A stretch of DNA of 64,000 nucleotides, from contig JBBDQP010000099.1 in NCBI GenBank assembly GCA_040905965.1, forward strand, positions 1 to 64,000, given 5' to 3'. The position numbers were made by a program, and so were the translations under genes. The stretch is from DATHWB01 sp040905965 (GTDB taxonomy: Bacteria; Actinomycetota; Acidimicrobiia; Spongiisociales; ZC4RG35). The notes under the pieces were generated by a model. The model saw nothing but the letters and a program-made list of their open reading frames with translations, was not told where the DNA came from and ran no database searches. Positions 34,773 to 43,097 of the stretch are shown piece after piece. Within the stretch, counting starts at the first letter, position 1; every line of letters starts with the position of its first letter.

Positions 34773-35218
34773 CGGTCCACCTCACATGGGAAGTAGGGCC
34801 ATGAGTCCGGATCGACCAGCCAGCCGTCTGCGGTCATCTCGAGTTCGATCTGGGCACTCTCCTCATAGCCGTAGCCTCCGAACAGGGGGTCGCCTCCGCT
34901 GTATATCAGTTCGACGTCGACCACCGCGGTGGTGCCGTCAGTGGTGGAATCCACCAGCCGGGCCCTGACCGTCTGGTCCCCGAAGTATCCGGGGTGCAAA
35001 TCGCAGTTGTCGTCGAGAAGGAGTGACTCGGCAGTGGCGTTGTCGCCGTCGAGGACCGCCTGCACGTAGCGCTGCGCTGTCCCTTCCGGCGTTGTCGGGT
35101 CGAGCGTCGCCGGTTCGGAACGTGTCAGCGCGACGAGTGCAGCACCGATCACGATCACGGCGACAACGATCGCCCCGATGAGAAGGACCCGATCGGGTCC
35201 AGGTTTCGTGGTGTTCAT
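34769..35218 (-). CDS. Anchored protein with NTF2-like domain
   Basis: A protein of 149 residues. One N-terminal helix (VLLIGAIVVAVIVIGAALVAL) anchors a domain of about 110 residues beginning TPEGTAQRYVQAVLDGDNAT, a pattern common to NTF2-like/DUF4878-type extracytoplasmic domains. Two cysteines (DDNCDLHP and YFPCEVDR) may form a disulfide. It is co-transcribed with the 548-residue membrane protein (4-nt overlap). Confidence 0.65.
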   Translation of the reverse strand: MNTTKPGPDRVLLIGAIVVAVIVIGAALVALTRSEPATLDPTTPEGTAQRYVQAVLDGDNATAESLLLDDNCDLHPGYFGDQTVRARLVDSTTDGTTAVVDVELIYSGGDPLFGGYGYEESAQIELEMTADGWLVDPDSWPYFPCEVDR

Positions 35219-35275
35219 GCCCCCACAATGCGCCTTCGACGACTTCGGCGCCATCCGGCAACACCCTGAGATCTG

Positions 35276-35305
35276 TCCCCCAACGGGACTTCGTCCCTGG
35301 GGGGA
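35276..35305. repeat. GGAC-type nested hairpin
   Basis: TCCCCC (35276-35281) pairs with GGGGGA (35300-35305), and inside it GGGAC-TTC-GTCCC forms a second stem. The same GGAC-loop-GTCC core recurs in the array at 47719-47900. It lies in the spacer before the ABC exporter genes. Confidence 0.6.
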
Positions 35306-35360
35306 GAGAGCGCGAATATCCCGGCGGGTGGGAGGTGACGAGGACGTAGCATCCGCCATC

Positions 35361-37151
35361 GTGTCCGACGCTCCCCGCCTCACGAATCTGGCCGCCGATG
35401 GTGCCCGTCTGATCGGGCGGTTTGTGCGCGCCCATCCGGTGTCTTTTGCCATCGCCGTTTTCGGTTCCTTCAACTTCGCGGCCGCCATCGTCGTATCGGC
35501 GCTCGTGGTGGGCCGTATCACCGATGACGTGATCGTGCCGGTGCTCGACGGTGGCGAACCGATCGACGGGCGGCTTCGTGGGGCGGTCATCGCTCTCGCG
35601 CTGATCGCACTTTGGAAGGCGATCGGAATCGTCATCCGCCGATCCGGCGCCACCTGGATGCAGGGACGCACACAGGCTGATCTCAGGACCCGGCTGATCG
35701 AACATCTGCTCGGGCTCGAGTTGTCGTGGATCCGTCGGCAGTCAACTGGTGACCTGCTGGCCGTGAGCGATTCTGACGCCGGCCAGTCGACCTACGTCCT
35801 CGGACCTTTCCCGTTCGCCTCAGGCGCATTCATGCTCTTGATCGGGTCGATCGTGATCGTGTTCTTGATCGATCCGCTTCTCGGAGTGATCACCGGCGTC
35901 GGCCTGATCACCAAAGTGGTGGTCGACATCACGGGGGCGTGGCGCACGTTCGCCCGATTCGAGGGTGTGCAGGTGCGCCGGGGCGAGACGAGCGCCGTTG
36001 CCCACGAGTCGATCGACGGTGCTCTCACAGTCAAGGCGCTTGGTCGGGAGGATCATGAGGTCGAGCGGTTCGCGGAGGTCTCCTTGCGGCTGCGCGATGA
36101 GCTCATCGAGATCGCCCGCCGGTTCACGCTGTACGACGCAGTCCAGGATGCGCTCCCGCCGTTGACGACGGTGGCGGTCCTGGTGGTGGGGGCCTCGCGG
36201 ATCGATGTCGGGGCGATGTCGGCGGGGGACCTCGCGACCATCGCCTATCTGCTCTCGCTGATCGCCTTTCCCCTGCGTCTCATCGGTTTCGTCCTGTGGG
36301 AGGTGTCAGGGAGCCTCGCCGCCTACCGGCGGGTCGAGCAGGTCCTCCAGGTCGACGACAGCGTGCGATACGGCGCCTTGGCAACTGCCGGGGCCGCTGG
36401 CGCAGCCGGTCTCGCTTCGGATGGATCGCTCACCTTCGGATTCGACGACGATGTCGTACTTTCCGACATCGACATCGACATCGAGCCGGGGGAGACGGTG
36501 GCCATCGTGGGACCGACCGGGTCGGGGAAGTCGACCCTCGTGACGTTGTTCGCCCGTTTGTGGGATCCGACCGCGGGCACCATTCGACTCGACGGCCGCG
36601 ACCTCCGAGACTTCGCCCGTTCGGCGTTGGCTGGCGAGGTGGCCTTCGTCGGTCAGGACGTGTTCCTCTTCGACGACACGGTGCGCGGCAACATTTCTTT
36701 CGGTGTGGACGCCAGCGATCACGACGTGATCGAGGCGGCGAAGCTGGCGGCCGCCCACGACTTCATCACCGAGCTTCCCGACGGTTACGCCACCCGCCTC
36801 GGGGAGCGCGGCACGTCGCTTTCCGGTGGCCAGCGCCAGCGGATCGCGCTGGCCCGTGCGCTCGTGCGTCGGCCCCGACTTCTCATCCTCGACGACGCCA
36901 CGTCGGCGGTCGACCCGTCGATCGAGACGGGGATCCTTGTGCGGTTGAAAGAATCCGCTATCCCTTCGACTGTGGTGCTCGTTGCGTACCGGCGCTCGTC
37001 GATCGCGCTGGCTGACCGGGTGGTGTACCTGGAGGACGGCAAAGTGCTCGGCCAGGGCACTCACGACGAGCTGGTGGCGTCGGTCCCTGGCTACGCCCGG
37101 TTGATCCGCGCCTACGAAGAGGATGCGGCCGAACGCGAGGCCGCCCGATGA
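35361..37151 (+). CDS. ABC exporter half-transporter with degenerate ATP site
   Basis: A protein of 596 residues: a six-helix ABC transmembrane domain (residues 1-320) and an ATPase domain. Walker A is GPTGSGKST and the signature is LSGGQRQR. Walker B ends ILDDATSAVD, with Asp in place of the catalytic Glu, and the H-loop reads AYRRSSIA, with Tyr in place of His. It overlaps the next gene by 4 nt. Together they form a heterodimeric exporter with one active and one degenerate site, as in TM287/288-type pumps. The substrate is unknown. TAGCAT stands 8 nt before GTG 35361, suggesting a leaderless mRNA. Confidence 0.88.
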   Translation: MSDAPRLTNLAADGARLIGRFVRAHPVSFAIAVFGSFNFAAAIVVSALVVGRITDDVIVPVLDGGEPIDGRLRGAVIALALIALWKAIGIVIRRSGATWMQGRTQADLRTRLIEHLLGLELSWIRRQSTGDLLAVSDSDAGQSTYVLGPFPFASGAFMLLIGSIVIVFLIDPLLGVITGVGLITKVVVDITGAWRTFARFEGVQVRRGETSAVAHESIDGALTVKALGREDHEVERFAEVSLRLRDELIEIARRFTLYDAVQDALPPLTTVAVLVVGASRIDVGAMSAGDLATIAYLLSLIAFPLRLIGFVLWEVSGSLAAYRRVEQVLQVDDSVRYGALATAGAAGAAGLASDGSLTFGFDDDVVLSDIDIDIEPGETVAIVGPTGSGKSTLVTLFARLWDPTAGTIRLDGRDLRDFARSALAGEVAFVGQDVFLFDDTVRGNISFGVDASDHDVIEAAKLAAAHDFITELPDGYATRLGERGTSLSGGQRQRIALARALVRRPRLLILDDATSAVDPSIETGILVRLKESAIPSTVVLVAYRRSSIALADRVVYLEDGKVLGQGTHDELVASVPGYARLIRAYEEDAAEREAAR

Positions 37152-38908
37152 ACGGGGAGATGACGACGCGAGCCGCGTTGCGACGGCTTTTCACCGAGAT
37201 CCCCGGGCTCGGACGCGGCCTCCTGCTCACGGCCGGTCTCGCAATGCTGGGAACAGGGCTGCAGGTCGCCATACCGGTTGTGGTGCAGCTCATCATCGAC
37301 ATCGACATCCTCGGCGGGGACAAGGTGGACGTGGCGTCGGCGGTGCGTCGTGGCGGTCTCGCGGTGCTTGCAATGGTCGTGGCGTCCTTCGCCCGGCGAT
37401 CCGCAACCTTCCGCCTGTCGCGCCTGTCGGCCGCTGCGTTGGCGGAGCTTCGGATCAAGGTCTTCGCTCACCTGCACCGGCTTTCTGCCCTGCACGTCCA
37501 GGCTGAGAGGCGGGGGGCGCTCGTCGCCCGGGTGACGTCGGACATCTACCGGATCCAGGACTTCATGGAGTGGGGCGGCATGGGAATCATGATCGGGGTG
37601 TCCCAGGTCGTCCTGGCGGTGGCTGCCATGCTCGTCTACCGCTGGCAGTTGGCCGTCCTGGTCGTGCTCGGCGTGACCATCTACGGCCTGGCTCTGCTCG
37701 TGTTTCAGAGGATCCTGGGAAGGGCGCACGATCGCGTCAGGGAGCGAGTGGCCGACTCGATGAGCGCGCTCGGCGAGTCCATCACGGGGCTGCCCACCGT
37801 GCGCGCCTATGGAGCAGAGGGCCCAACCCTTCACCGGGTCCGGTCCGCCGTCGATGCGCAGTTCAGGGCCGAGTTCAAGACGTATTCGCTCGGGTCCGCT
37901 CTCTTCTCCTCCGCCGAGGTGTTCGCAGGCGGCCTCACCGCGGCGGTGGTCGGAGTCGGTATCCTCCTCGGTCCGGACTCCGGGCTGACGGCCGGTGGCC
38001 TGATCGCCTTCCTGTTCCTGGTGAACCTGCTTGTCCAGCCGGTCCAGACCCTCGTCGAGACGCTCGACACCGCCCAGGCCGCCGGGGCGGGGATGCGCAA
38101 GGTGATCGGCGTCCTCGACACCCCTGTCGACCTGGCGGATCCGGTCGACGGAGCGGGCCTTCCCGACCGGCCACTTGACGTCGCCGTCCGCGATCTGTCA
38201 TTCGCCTACCCGACCGGTGGCACGGTGCTTCAGGATGTGAGCGTCTCGATCGCCCCAGGACGTCGGGTCGCGGTGGTCGGACAAACCGGGTCGGGAAAGA
38301 CGACCTTCGCAAAGCTCGTGGTGCGGCTGCTCGACCCGTCCACCGGAGTGGTCGAGATTGGAGGCATCCCGGTCGATCAGGTCCGCTTCGGCTCGCTGCG
38401 GGCCCGGGTCGGGTACGTCCCGCAAGAGGGTTTCCTCTTCGACACCTCGGTTGCCGAGAACATTCGGTACGGCAAACCGGGAGTCGGCGATGACGGCATC
38501 CGCCTCGCGTTTGCCGACTTGGGTCTGACCGAATGGGTGGAGCAACTCCCCGACGGCATCCACACCCAGGTGGGGGAGGGCGGATCCCAACTGTCAGCCG
38601 GTGAGCGTCAGTTGGTTGCGCTCACTCGCGCCTGGATGTCCCAACCCGATCTGCTCGTGCTCGACGAGGCGACTTCGGCTGTCGACCCGGCGCTCGAAGT
38701 GTCGCTTCGCCGCGCCATTGACAGGCTCATTTCCGGACGGACGTCGATCACCATCGCCCACCGCCTGTCGACTGCCGAGGCCTCGGACGAGGTGTTGGTC
38801 TTCGATCACGGTCGGCTGGTCGAGCGCGGCCATCATCGAGATCTGGTGGCGGCGGGCGGTGTGTACAGCTCGATGCATCACGACTGGATGGCCGGCACGC
38901 GTACCTGA
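37148..38908 (+). CDS. ABC exporter half-transporter, catalytic partner
   Basis: A protein of 586 residues with a six-helix domain and an ATPase domain that has canonical residues: Walker A GQTGSGKTT, Walker B LLVLDEATSAVD and H-loop ITIAHRLST. The signature is LSAGERQ. The canonical Glu and His here complement the degenerate partner at 35361-37151. It is the last gene before the trpS leader. Confidence 0.9.
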   Translation: MNGEMTTRAALRRLFTEIPGLGRGLLLTAGLAMLGTGLQVAIPVVVQLIIDIDILGGDKVDVASAVRRGGLAVLAMVVASFARRSATFRLSRLSAAALAELRIKVFAHLHRLSALHVQAERRGALVARVTSDIYRIQDFMEWGGMGIMIGVSQVVLAVAAMLVYRWQLAVLVVLGVTIYGLALLVFQRILGRAHDRVRERVADSMSALGESITGLPTVRAYGAEGPTLHRVRSAVDAQFRAEFKTYSLGSALFSSAEVFAGGLTAAVVGVGILLGPDSGLTAGGLIAFLFLVNLLVQPVQTLVETLDTAQAAGAGMRKVIGVLDTPVDLADPVDGAGLPDRPLDVAVRDLSFAYPTGGTVLQDVSVSIAPGRRVAVVGQTGSGKTTFAKLVVRLLDPSTGVVEIGGIPVDQVRFGSLRARVGYVPQEGFLFDTSVAENIRYGKPGVGDDGIRLAFADLGLTEWVEQLPDGIHTQVGEGGSQLSAGERQLVALTRAWMSQPDLLVLDEATSAVDPALEVSLRRAIDRLISGRTSITIAHRLSTAEASDEVLVFDHGRLVERGHHRDLVAAGGVYSSMHHDWMAGTRT

Positions 38909-38922
38909 TGGACGGCGCCGGG

Positions 38923-38928
38923 TATGCT
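38923..38928 (+). promoter_or_regulatory. -10 element of the trpS leader
   Basis: TATGCT is 8 nt before the ATG of the Trp leader peptide, the same spacing as at other apparently leaderless starts in the window. Transcription should begin at or within a base or two of the peptide's start codon. I see no good -35 hexamer. Confidence 0.5.
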
Positions 38929-38936
38929 CCACCCGC

Positions 38937-38975
38937 ATGGACGCAACCGGACTCTGGTGGAGCGACGAGAGCTGA
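38937..38975 (+). CDS. Tryptophan leader peptide of trpS
   Basis: A 12-residue peptide, MDATGLWWSDES, with two adjacent TGG codons (38955-38960), followed by a hairpin and a terminator before trpS. This is the layout of ribosome-dependent attenuation in response to charged tRNA-Trp. GCGACG (38962-38967) can pair with CGTCGC (38979-38984), a possible 1:2 stem that a stalled ribosome would cover. Confidence 0.85.
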   Translation: MDATGLWWSDES

Positions 38976-39000
38976 AGCCGTCGCGCGTCCTGTGAATTCG

Positions 39001-39031
39001 AAAACGCCGGCGGCCGACACGCCGGCGTTTT
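39001..39031 (+). terminator. Attenuator terminator of the trpS leader
   Basis: Perfect 12-base arms AAAACGCCGGCG and CGCCGGCGTTTT enclose a 7-nt loop, ending in TTTTG. It lies 25 nt before the trpS start and 25 nt after the leader peptide. Confidence 0.8.
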
Positions 39032-39055
39032 GTTCGTTGAAAGGGAGAATCTGAC

Positions 39056-40039
39056 GTGAACGCAAAGAAGAGGGTGTTCTCGGGTGTGCAGCCCACGGGG
39101 AACGTCCATGTGGGCAACTACATCGGCGCCTTCAAGAACTGGGTGTCGATGCAGGAGGAGTACGAGACGATCTTCTGCGTCGTCGACCTGCACGCGATGA
39201 CGGTTCCCTACGAGGCGTCGGAGATGATCAGGAACAGAATCGACATGGCGAAGGCCGTCATCGCCTGCGGAGTCGACCCCGACCGATCCCTCCTGTATTT
39301 CCAATCCCACGTGCCGCAGCACACCGAGCTCGCCTGGATCCTGTCGACGATCACCGGCATCGGACATCTGGAGCGGATGACGCAGTACAAGGAGAAGTCC
39401 GACCGCGCCGGACAGAACCTGGGACTGCTGTCGTACCCGGTGCTGATGGCCGCAGACATCCTCATCCATCATGTCAACGCAGTGCCGGTCGGCGATGACC
39501 AGACCCAGCACCTCGAACTGACCCGGGATATCGTCGAACGGTTCAATTCCCGCTTCGGAGTCGAGTTCCCGATGCCCGAACGGATCTCGCCGGAGATCGG
39601 CGCCAGGGTGATGTCGTTGCAGGACCCGACCGCCAAGATGTCGAAATCGGATCCGAGTCCCGCCTCCCGGATCCTGCTCACCGATAGCCCCGATGACATC
39701 GTCGGCAAGGTCAAGACCGCCGTCACCGACTCCGACCGTTTCGTCGTCCACGACTGGGAGAAGAAACCGGGCGTTTCGAACCTTCTGGAGTTGGCATCGG
39801 TCTTCGGTGGCCGGTCCATCGACGACCTGGTCGACGAGTATCACGAGTCCGGGTACGGCGTGTTCAAGGCTGCGGTCGCCGACGCCATCATCGCTGGCTT
39901 GGAGCCGATCCGAACTCGGCTTGATGCCCTCGAAGACGGTGACGTGCTCGACATGATGGACCGCAACGGCGCCATCGCCCGCGAGCGAGCGGAAACCGAG
40001 ATGAGGTCTGTCAGGGAGAAGGTCGGACTGAGACGCTGA
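39056..40039 (+). CDS. trpS: Tryptophanyl-tRNA synthetase
   Basis: TrpRS, 327 residues, a class I synthetase. The HIGH-type motif is in SGVQPTGNVHVGNYIGA and the KMSKS loop is KMSKSDPSPAS. GGGAG lies 8 nt before GTG 39056. The upstream Trp-rich leader suggests control by charged tRNA-Trp. The 3' end overlaps the converging MFS gene by 29 nt. Whether this is the only TrpRS of the genome cannot be seen. Confidence 0.95.
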   Translation: MNAKKRVFSGVQPTGNVHVGNYIGAFKNWVSMQEEYETIFCVVDLHAMTVPYEASEMIRNRIDMAKAVIACGVDPDRSLLYFQSHVPQHTELAWILSTITGIGHLERMTQYKEKSDRAGQNLGLLSYPVLMAADILIHHVNAVPVGDDQTQHLELTRDIVERFNSRFGVEFPMPERISPEIGARVMSLQDPTAKMSKSDPSPASRILLTDSPDDIVGKVKTAVTDSDRFVVHDWEKKPGVSNLLELASVFGGRSIDDLVDEYHESGYGVFKAAVADAIIAGLEPIRTRLDALEDGDVLDMMDRNGAIARERAETEMRSVREKVGLRR

Positions 40040-41135
40040 GACGGGTCGAGGTTCCCGCCCAGATTGCGACCCCGACGGCCGCGATCGTCGGCAACAGCAT
40101 GATTGGGCGGAATCCGAAGCGTTCGGCGACGAGCCCGGTGACGACGGGCCCGATCATGAATCCAATGCGGGATGCTGCGGTCACTGCCGCGATTCCGTCG
40201 TCGCTGATGCGACCGGCGATCGAGATGATCCCGGGGAACATCACCGACGCTCCCACGCCTGCGAGCGCCAGGGCCAGGAACGCCGTTGCAGTGTTCGGCG
40301 CGATTGTGATGAGCGACGCGCCGACGCCGGCACCGATCGAGAATGTGACGAGCGTCCTCCTCGGGCCGAGTCGTCCGATCGCCGTGTCTCCGACGATGCG
40401 ACCGGCGAGCATTCCGGCCAGGGCGGTGGCGGTGGCGGCCGCGGCGGTGGCGGGGGTAGATCCGAAAACCTGACTCGTGAACACCGAAGCCCAGTCGATG
40501 GGGACCGACTCGGCGATCGAAACTCCGACGGCGACCAGCACCAACCCGCCGAGGGCTCGTCTGGAGCCTTCGCGCGACCTGGGGATCGCAATCCGCACCG
40601 GCTCCCACCACGACGGGAGCACCACGCCGATGGTGCCGAGAATCGTCGCGGCCACCGCGATGTGGATGACCAACGGAACCTCGCCTGCCACGATTCCCGA
40701 CGCGAGTGCGGCGGTGAGAGCACCTGCGGTCCAGGCGGCGTGCAGACCCTGGAGGATCGGTCGCCCCGACCGGATCTCGAGATCGAGGGCGTGCATGTTC
40801 ATTCCGACGTCCATCACGCCATCGGCCGTGCCGAGTACTGCGAGGGCAGCCACGAGACCCGCGACGAGCGGGGACACGACCATCAGTCCGAGCGAACCGG
40901 CGAGGATGACAAGCGCGATGCGGGAGGTGCGGCGAGCTCCGAAACGGACGACGGTTCGGCCTCCCGCCGCAGATCCGCCGAGCGACGCCAAGACGGGGAC
41001 GACGAGGATGACACCGAGCATCCCCGGCGTGAGGTCATATCGTTCGACCACCTCGGGCAAGCGAGGAAAGATCGATCCGTAGACCGCGCCATTGGTCGCG
41101 AAAAACAGCGCCGTCGCCCACCACTCCCGTCTCAA
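40011..41135 (-). CDS. Major facilitator superfamily transporter
   Basis: A protein of 374 residues with about 12 helices. The conserved MFS loop after helix 2 is RTVVRFGARRTSRIAL, and a related loop after helix 8 is IGRLGPRRTLVTF. The layout is like sugar/drug efflux MFS proteins. I set the start at TTG 41135, which overlaps the stop of the CPBP gene (TTGA); codons upstream of it are a shadow of that gene. The substrate is unknown. Confidence 0.8.
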   Translation of the reverse strand: MRREWWATALFFATNGAVYGSIFPRLPEVVERYDLTPGMLGVILVVPVLASLGGSAAGGRTVVRFGARRTSRIALVILAGSLGLMVVSPLVAGLVAALAVLGTADGVMDVGMNMHALDLEIRSGRPILQGLHAAWTAGALTAALASGIVAGEVPLVIHIAVAATILGTIGVVLPSWWEPVRIAIPRSREGSRRALGGLVLVAVGVSIAESVPIDWASVFTSQVFGSTPATAAAATATALAGMLAGRIVGDTAIGRLGPRRTLVTFSIGAGVGASLITIAPNTATAFLALALAGVGASVMFPGIISIAGRISDDGIAAVTAASRIGFMIGPVVTGLVAERFGFRPIMLLPTIAAVGVAIWAGTSTRLSVSVRPSP

Positions 41136-41857
41136 CTGAAGGTCTCTGGGGCGAAGAGCAGGGCGGCCACGGCAACCAGGTTGAAGCCGGCGTGGATGAA
41201 GATCGCCACCCCCAGCCGCCGCCGCCGCATGACCTGCCATCCGAGGATGAGACCGACGATGAACAACTGCGGCAGCAGCAGTGTGATGCTTTGGAGGAAG
41301 TTTTCACCGGTCACACCGAGGAGATGGAATACCGCGAACACGAATGCCGCGACGGCGAAGGAACTTGCCTGTCCCATCCATCTGCCCAGGATTCTCGGGA
41401 GCAATCCTCGGAACATCAGTTCCTCGGTGACGGGTGCGATGAGGGCGACTGCGAGGATGAGTCCGACCCGGGGCAGCATGCCGCGAAGGGCCGGGATCTG
41501 CTCGGTCAGCGCCTGCGTCGAGCCCTCCGCGCCGATCCACTGGGCGATCGGGATGAATGCTGCCGCGAGCGCGATCTGCAGGACGACACCACCGATCAGA
41601 TACACCCCGTCGCTCGGTTCGACATGGAACCCGATCGCCCCGAACGACGATCGCCTGCGCCGCAGAACCGCCCACAGTCCGAGCAGATGTCCGGCGTATT
41701 GGCCGAGCAGCGACGCCACCAACAGCGTGCTTGGGTCGATGTTCTGGCCGAACAGAAGGGCCACGATGAACAGCCCCACGAAACCCGACAACACGGTGAG
41801 GGCGAAGTCCGAGACCGTGAAAGGGTGTCGGTCCTGGGAGGTACTCATTGCGGGCAC
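41132..41857 (-). CDS. CPBP-family intramembrane metalloprotease
   Basis: A protein of 241 residues with about eight helices, of the CAAX protease/bacteriocin-processing (Abi) family. The active-site motif EELMFRG (EExxxR) is near residue 155, then FHLLG and HAGFN supply the other polar residues. Targets are unknown. Start GTG 41857 is supported by TAGCCT 6 nt upstream. It is translationally joined to the MFS gene. Confidence 0.85.
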   Translation of the reverse strand: MPAMSTSQDRHPFTVSDFALTVLSGFVGLFIVALLFGQNIDPSTLLVASLLGQYAGHLLGLWAVLRRRRSSFGAIGFHVEPSDGVYLIGGVVLQIALAAAFIPIAQWIGAEGSTQALTEQIPALRGMLPRVGLILAVALIAPVTEELMFRGLLPRILGRWMGQASSFAVAAFVFAVFHLLGVTGENFLQSITLLLPQLFIVGLILGWQVMRRRRLGVAIFIHAGFNLVAVAALLFAPETFS

Positions 41858-41937
41858 CGCGGGAGGCTACTGGGGGGAAAGGGCCGAATCACACGAGTGG
41901 TACTCTCCGGGTTCCGACGAGCGCAGGCGGAGGAGAC

Positions 41938-43095
41938 GTGGAGATCGACATCGGCATTGGGAAATCCGGCCGACAGGGGTATGGGTTCGACGACATCGCG
42001 ATCGTCCCGAGCCGGCGGACGAGGGACCCTGACGACGTCGACATCTCCTGGCAGTTGGACGGTTTTCGCTTCGACCTGCCGATGATGGGGTCCGCGATGG
42101 ACGGTGCCATCAGCCCCGCGACCGCAATCACCATCGGTCGGCTTGGTGGCCTTGGCGTGCTCAACCTCGAAGGACTGTGGACCCGCTACGACGATCCGCA
42201 ACCGTATTTCGACGAGATCGCCGAACTCTCCAACGAGAAGGCGACTCAGCGGATGCAGGAGATCTATCTCGCTCCCATCCAACCCGACCTCGTGGGTCAG
42301 CGCGTGCGCGAATTGAAGGACGCCGGGATCATCTCCGCCGGAAGTCTCACACCGGCGCGTGTCGAGTCCCTCGCCCCCCATGCGCTGGGAGGCGGCCTCG
42401 ATGTCCTCGTGATCCAGGGAACCGTCGTTTCGGCCGAGCACGTCTCGACGAAGGGCGGAGTGCTCGACTTGAAGCGGTATATCGCCGAGTGCGAGGTCCC
42501 GGTCATCGTCGGCGGATGCGCCTCGTATTCGACTGCGCTGCACCTGATGAGAACCGGCGCGGTCGGGGTGCTGGTGGGGGTTGGTCCTGGTGCCGCCTGC
42601 ACCACGCGGGGCGTCCTCGGCGTCGGTGTGCCGCAGGCCACCGCGATCGCCGATGCCGCCGGAGCGCGCATTCGGTACCTCGACGAGACCGGTCGCTACG
42701 TCCACGTGATCGCTGACGGCGGGATGCGCACGGGCGGAGACGTCTCAAAAGCGATCGCCTGCGGTGCAGACGCCGTGATGATCGGCTCGCCGCTGGCATC
42801 GGCCACCGAGGCGCCGGGCCGCGGATACCACTGGGGCATGGCGACGTTCCATCCCACGCTTCCCCGCGGGGCGCGTGTGAAGACGGGCGACCTTGGCACT
42901 CTCCAAGAGATCCTCGTCGGACCTGCCCACGAGAACGACGGGCGCCGGAACTTGTTCGGGGCGTTGCGGGCATCGATGGCCACCACCGGGTACTCCGACG
43001 TCAAAGAGTTCCAGAAGGCTGAAGTGATGATCGCTCCGAGTCTGCAGACCGAAGGCAAATCCCTCCAGCGCAGTCAGCACGTCGGTATGGGTTGA
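41938..43095 (+). CDS. guaB3: GuaB3-type IMP dehydrogenase-like protein
   Basis: A protein of 385 residues with an IMPDH-type TIM barrel, FDDIAIVPSRRTRDP at the start and the catalytic-cysteine loop GVGPGAACTTRGV. It lacks the CBS domains of true GuaB and matches the GuaB3 family of actinobacteria. GuaB3 has been linked to purine interconversion, but its exact reaction should not be assumed. GGAGGAGAC precedes GTG 41938. guaA follows 2 nt later, which supports a role in guanine nucleotide synthesis. Confidence 0.9.
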   Translation: MEIDIGIGKSGRQGYGFDDIAIVPSRRTRDPDDVDISWQLDGFRFDLPMMGSAMDGAISPATAITIGRLGGLGVLNLEGLWTRYDDPQPYFDEIAELSNEKATQRMQEIYLAPIQPDLVGQRVRELKDAGIISAGSLTPARVESLAPHALGGGLDVLVIQGTVVSAEHVSTKGGVLDLKRYIAECEVPVIVGGCASYSTALHLMRTGAVGVLVGVGPGAACTTRGVLGVGVPQATAIADAAGARIRYLDETGRYVHVIADGGMRTGGDVSKAIACGADAVMIGSPLASATEAPGRGYHWGMATFHPTLPRGARVKTGDLGTLQEILVGPAHENDGRRNLFGALRASMATTGYSDVKEFQKAEVMIAPSLQTEGKSLQRSQHVGMG

Positions 43096-43097
43096 CG

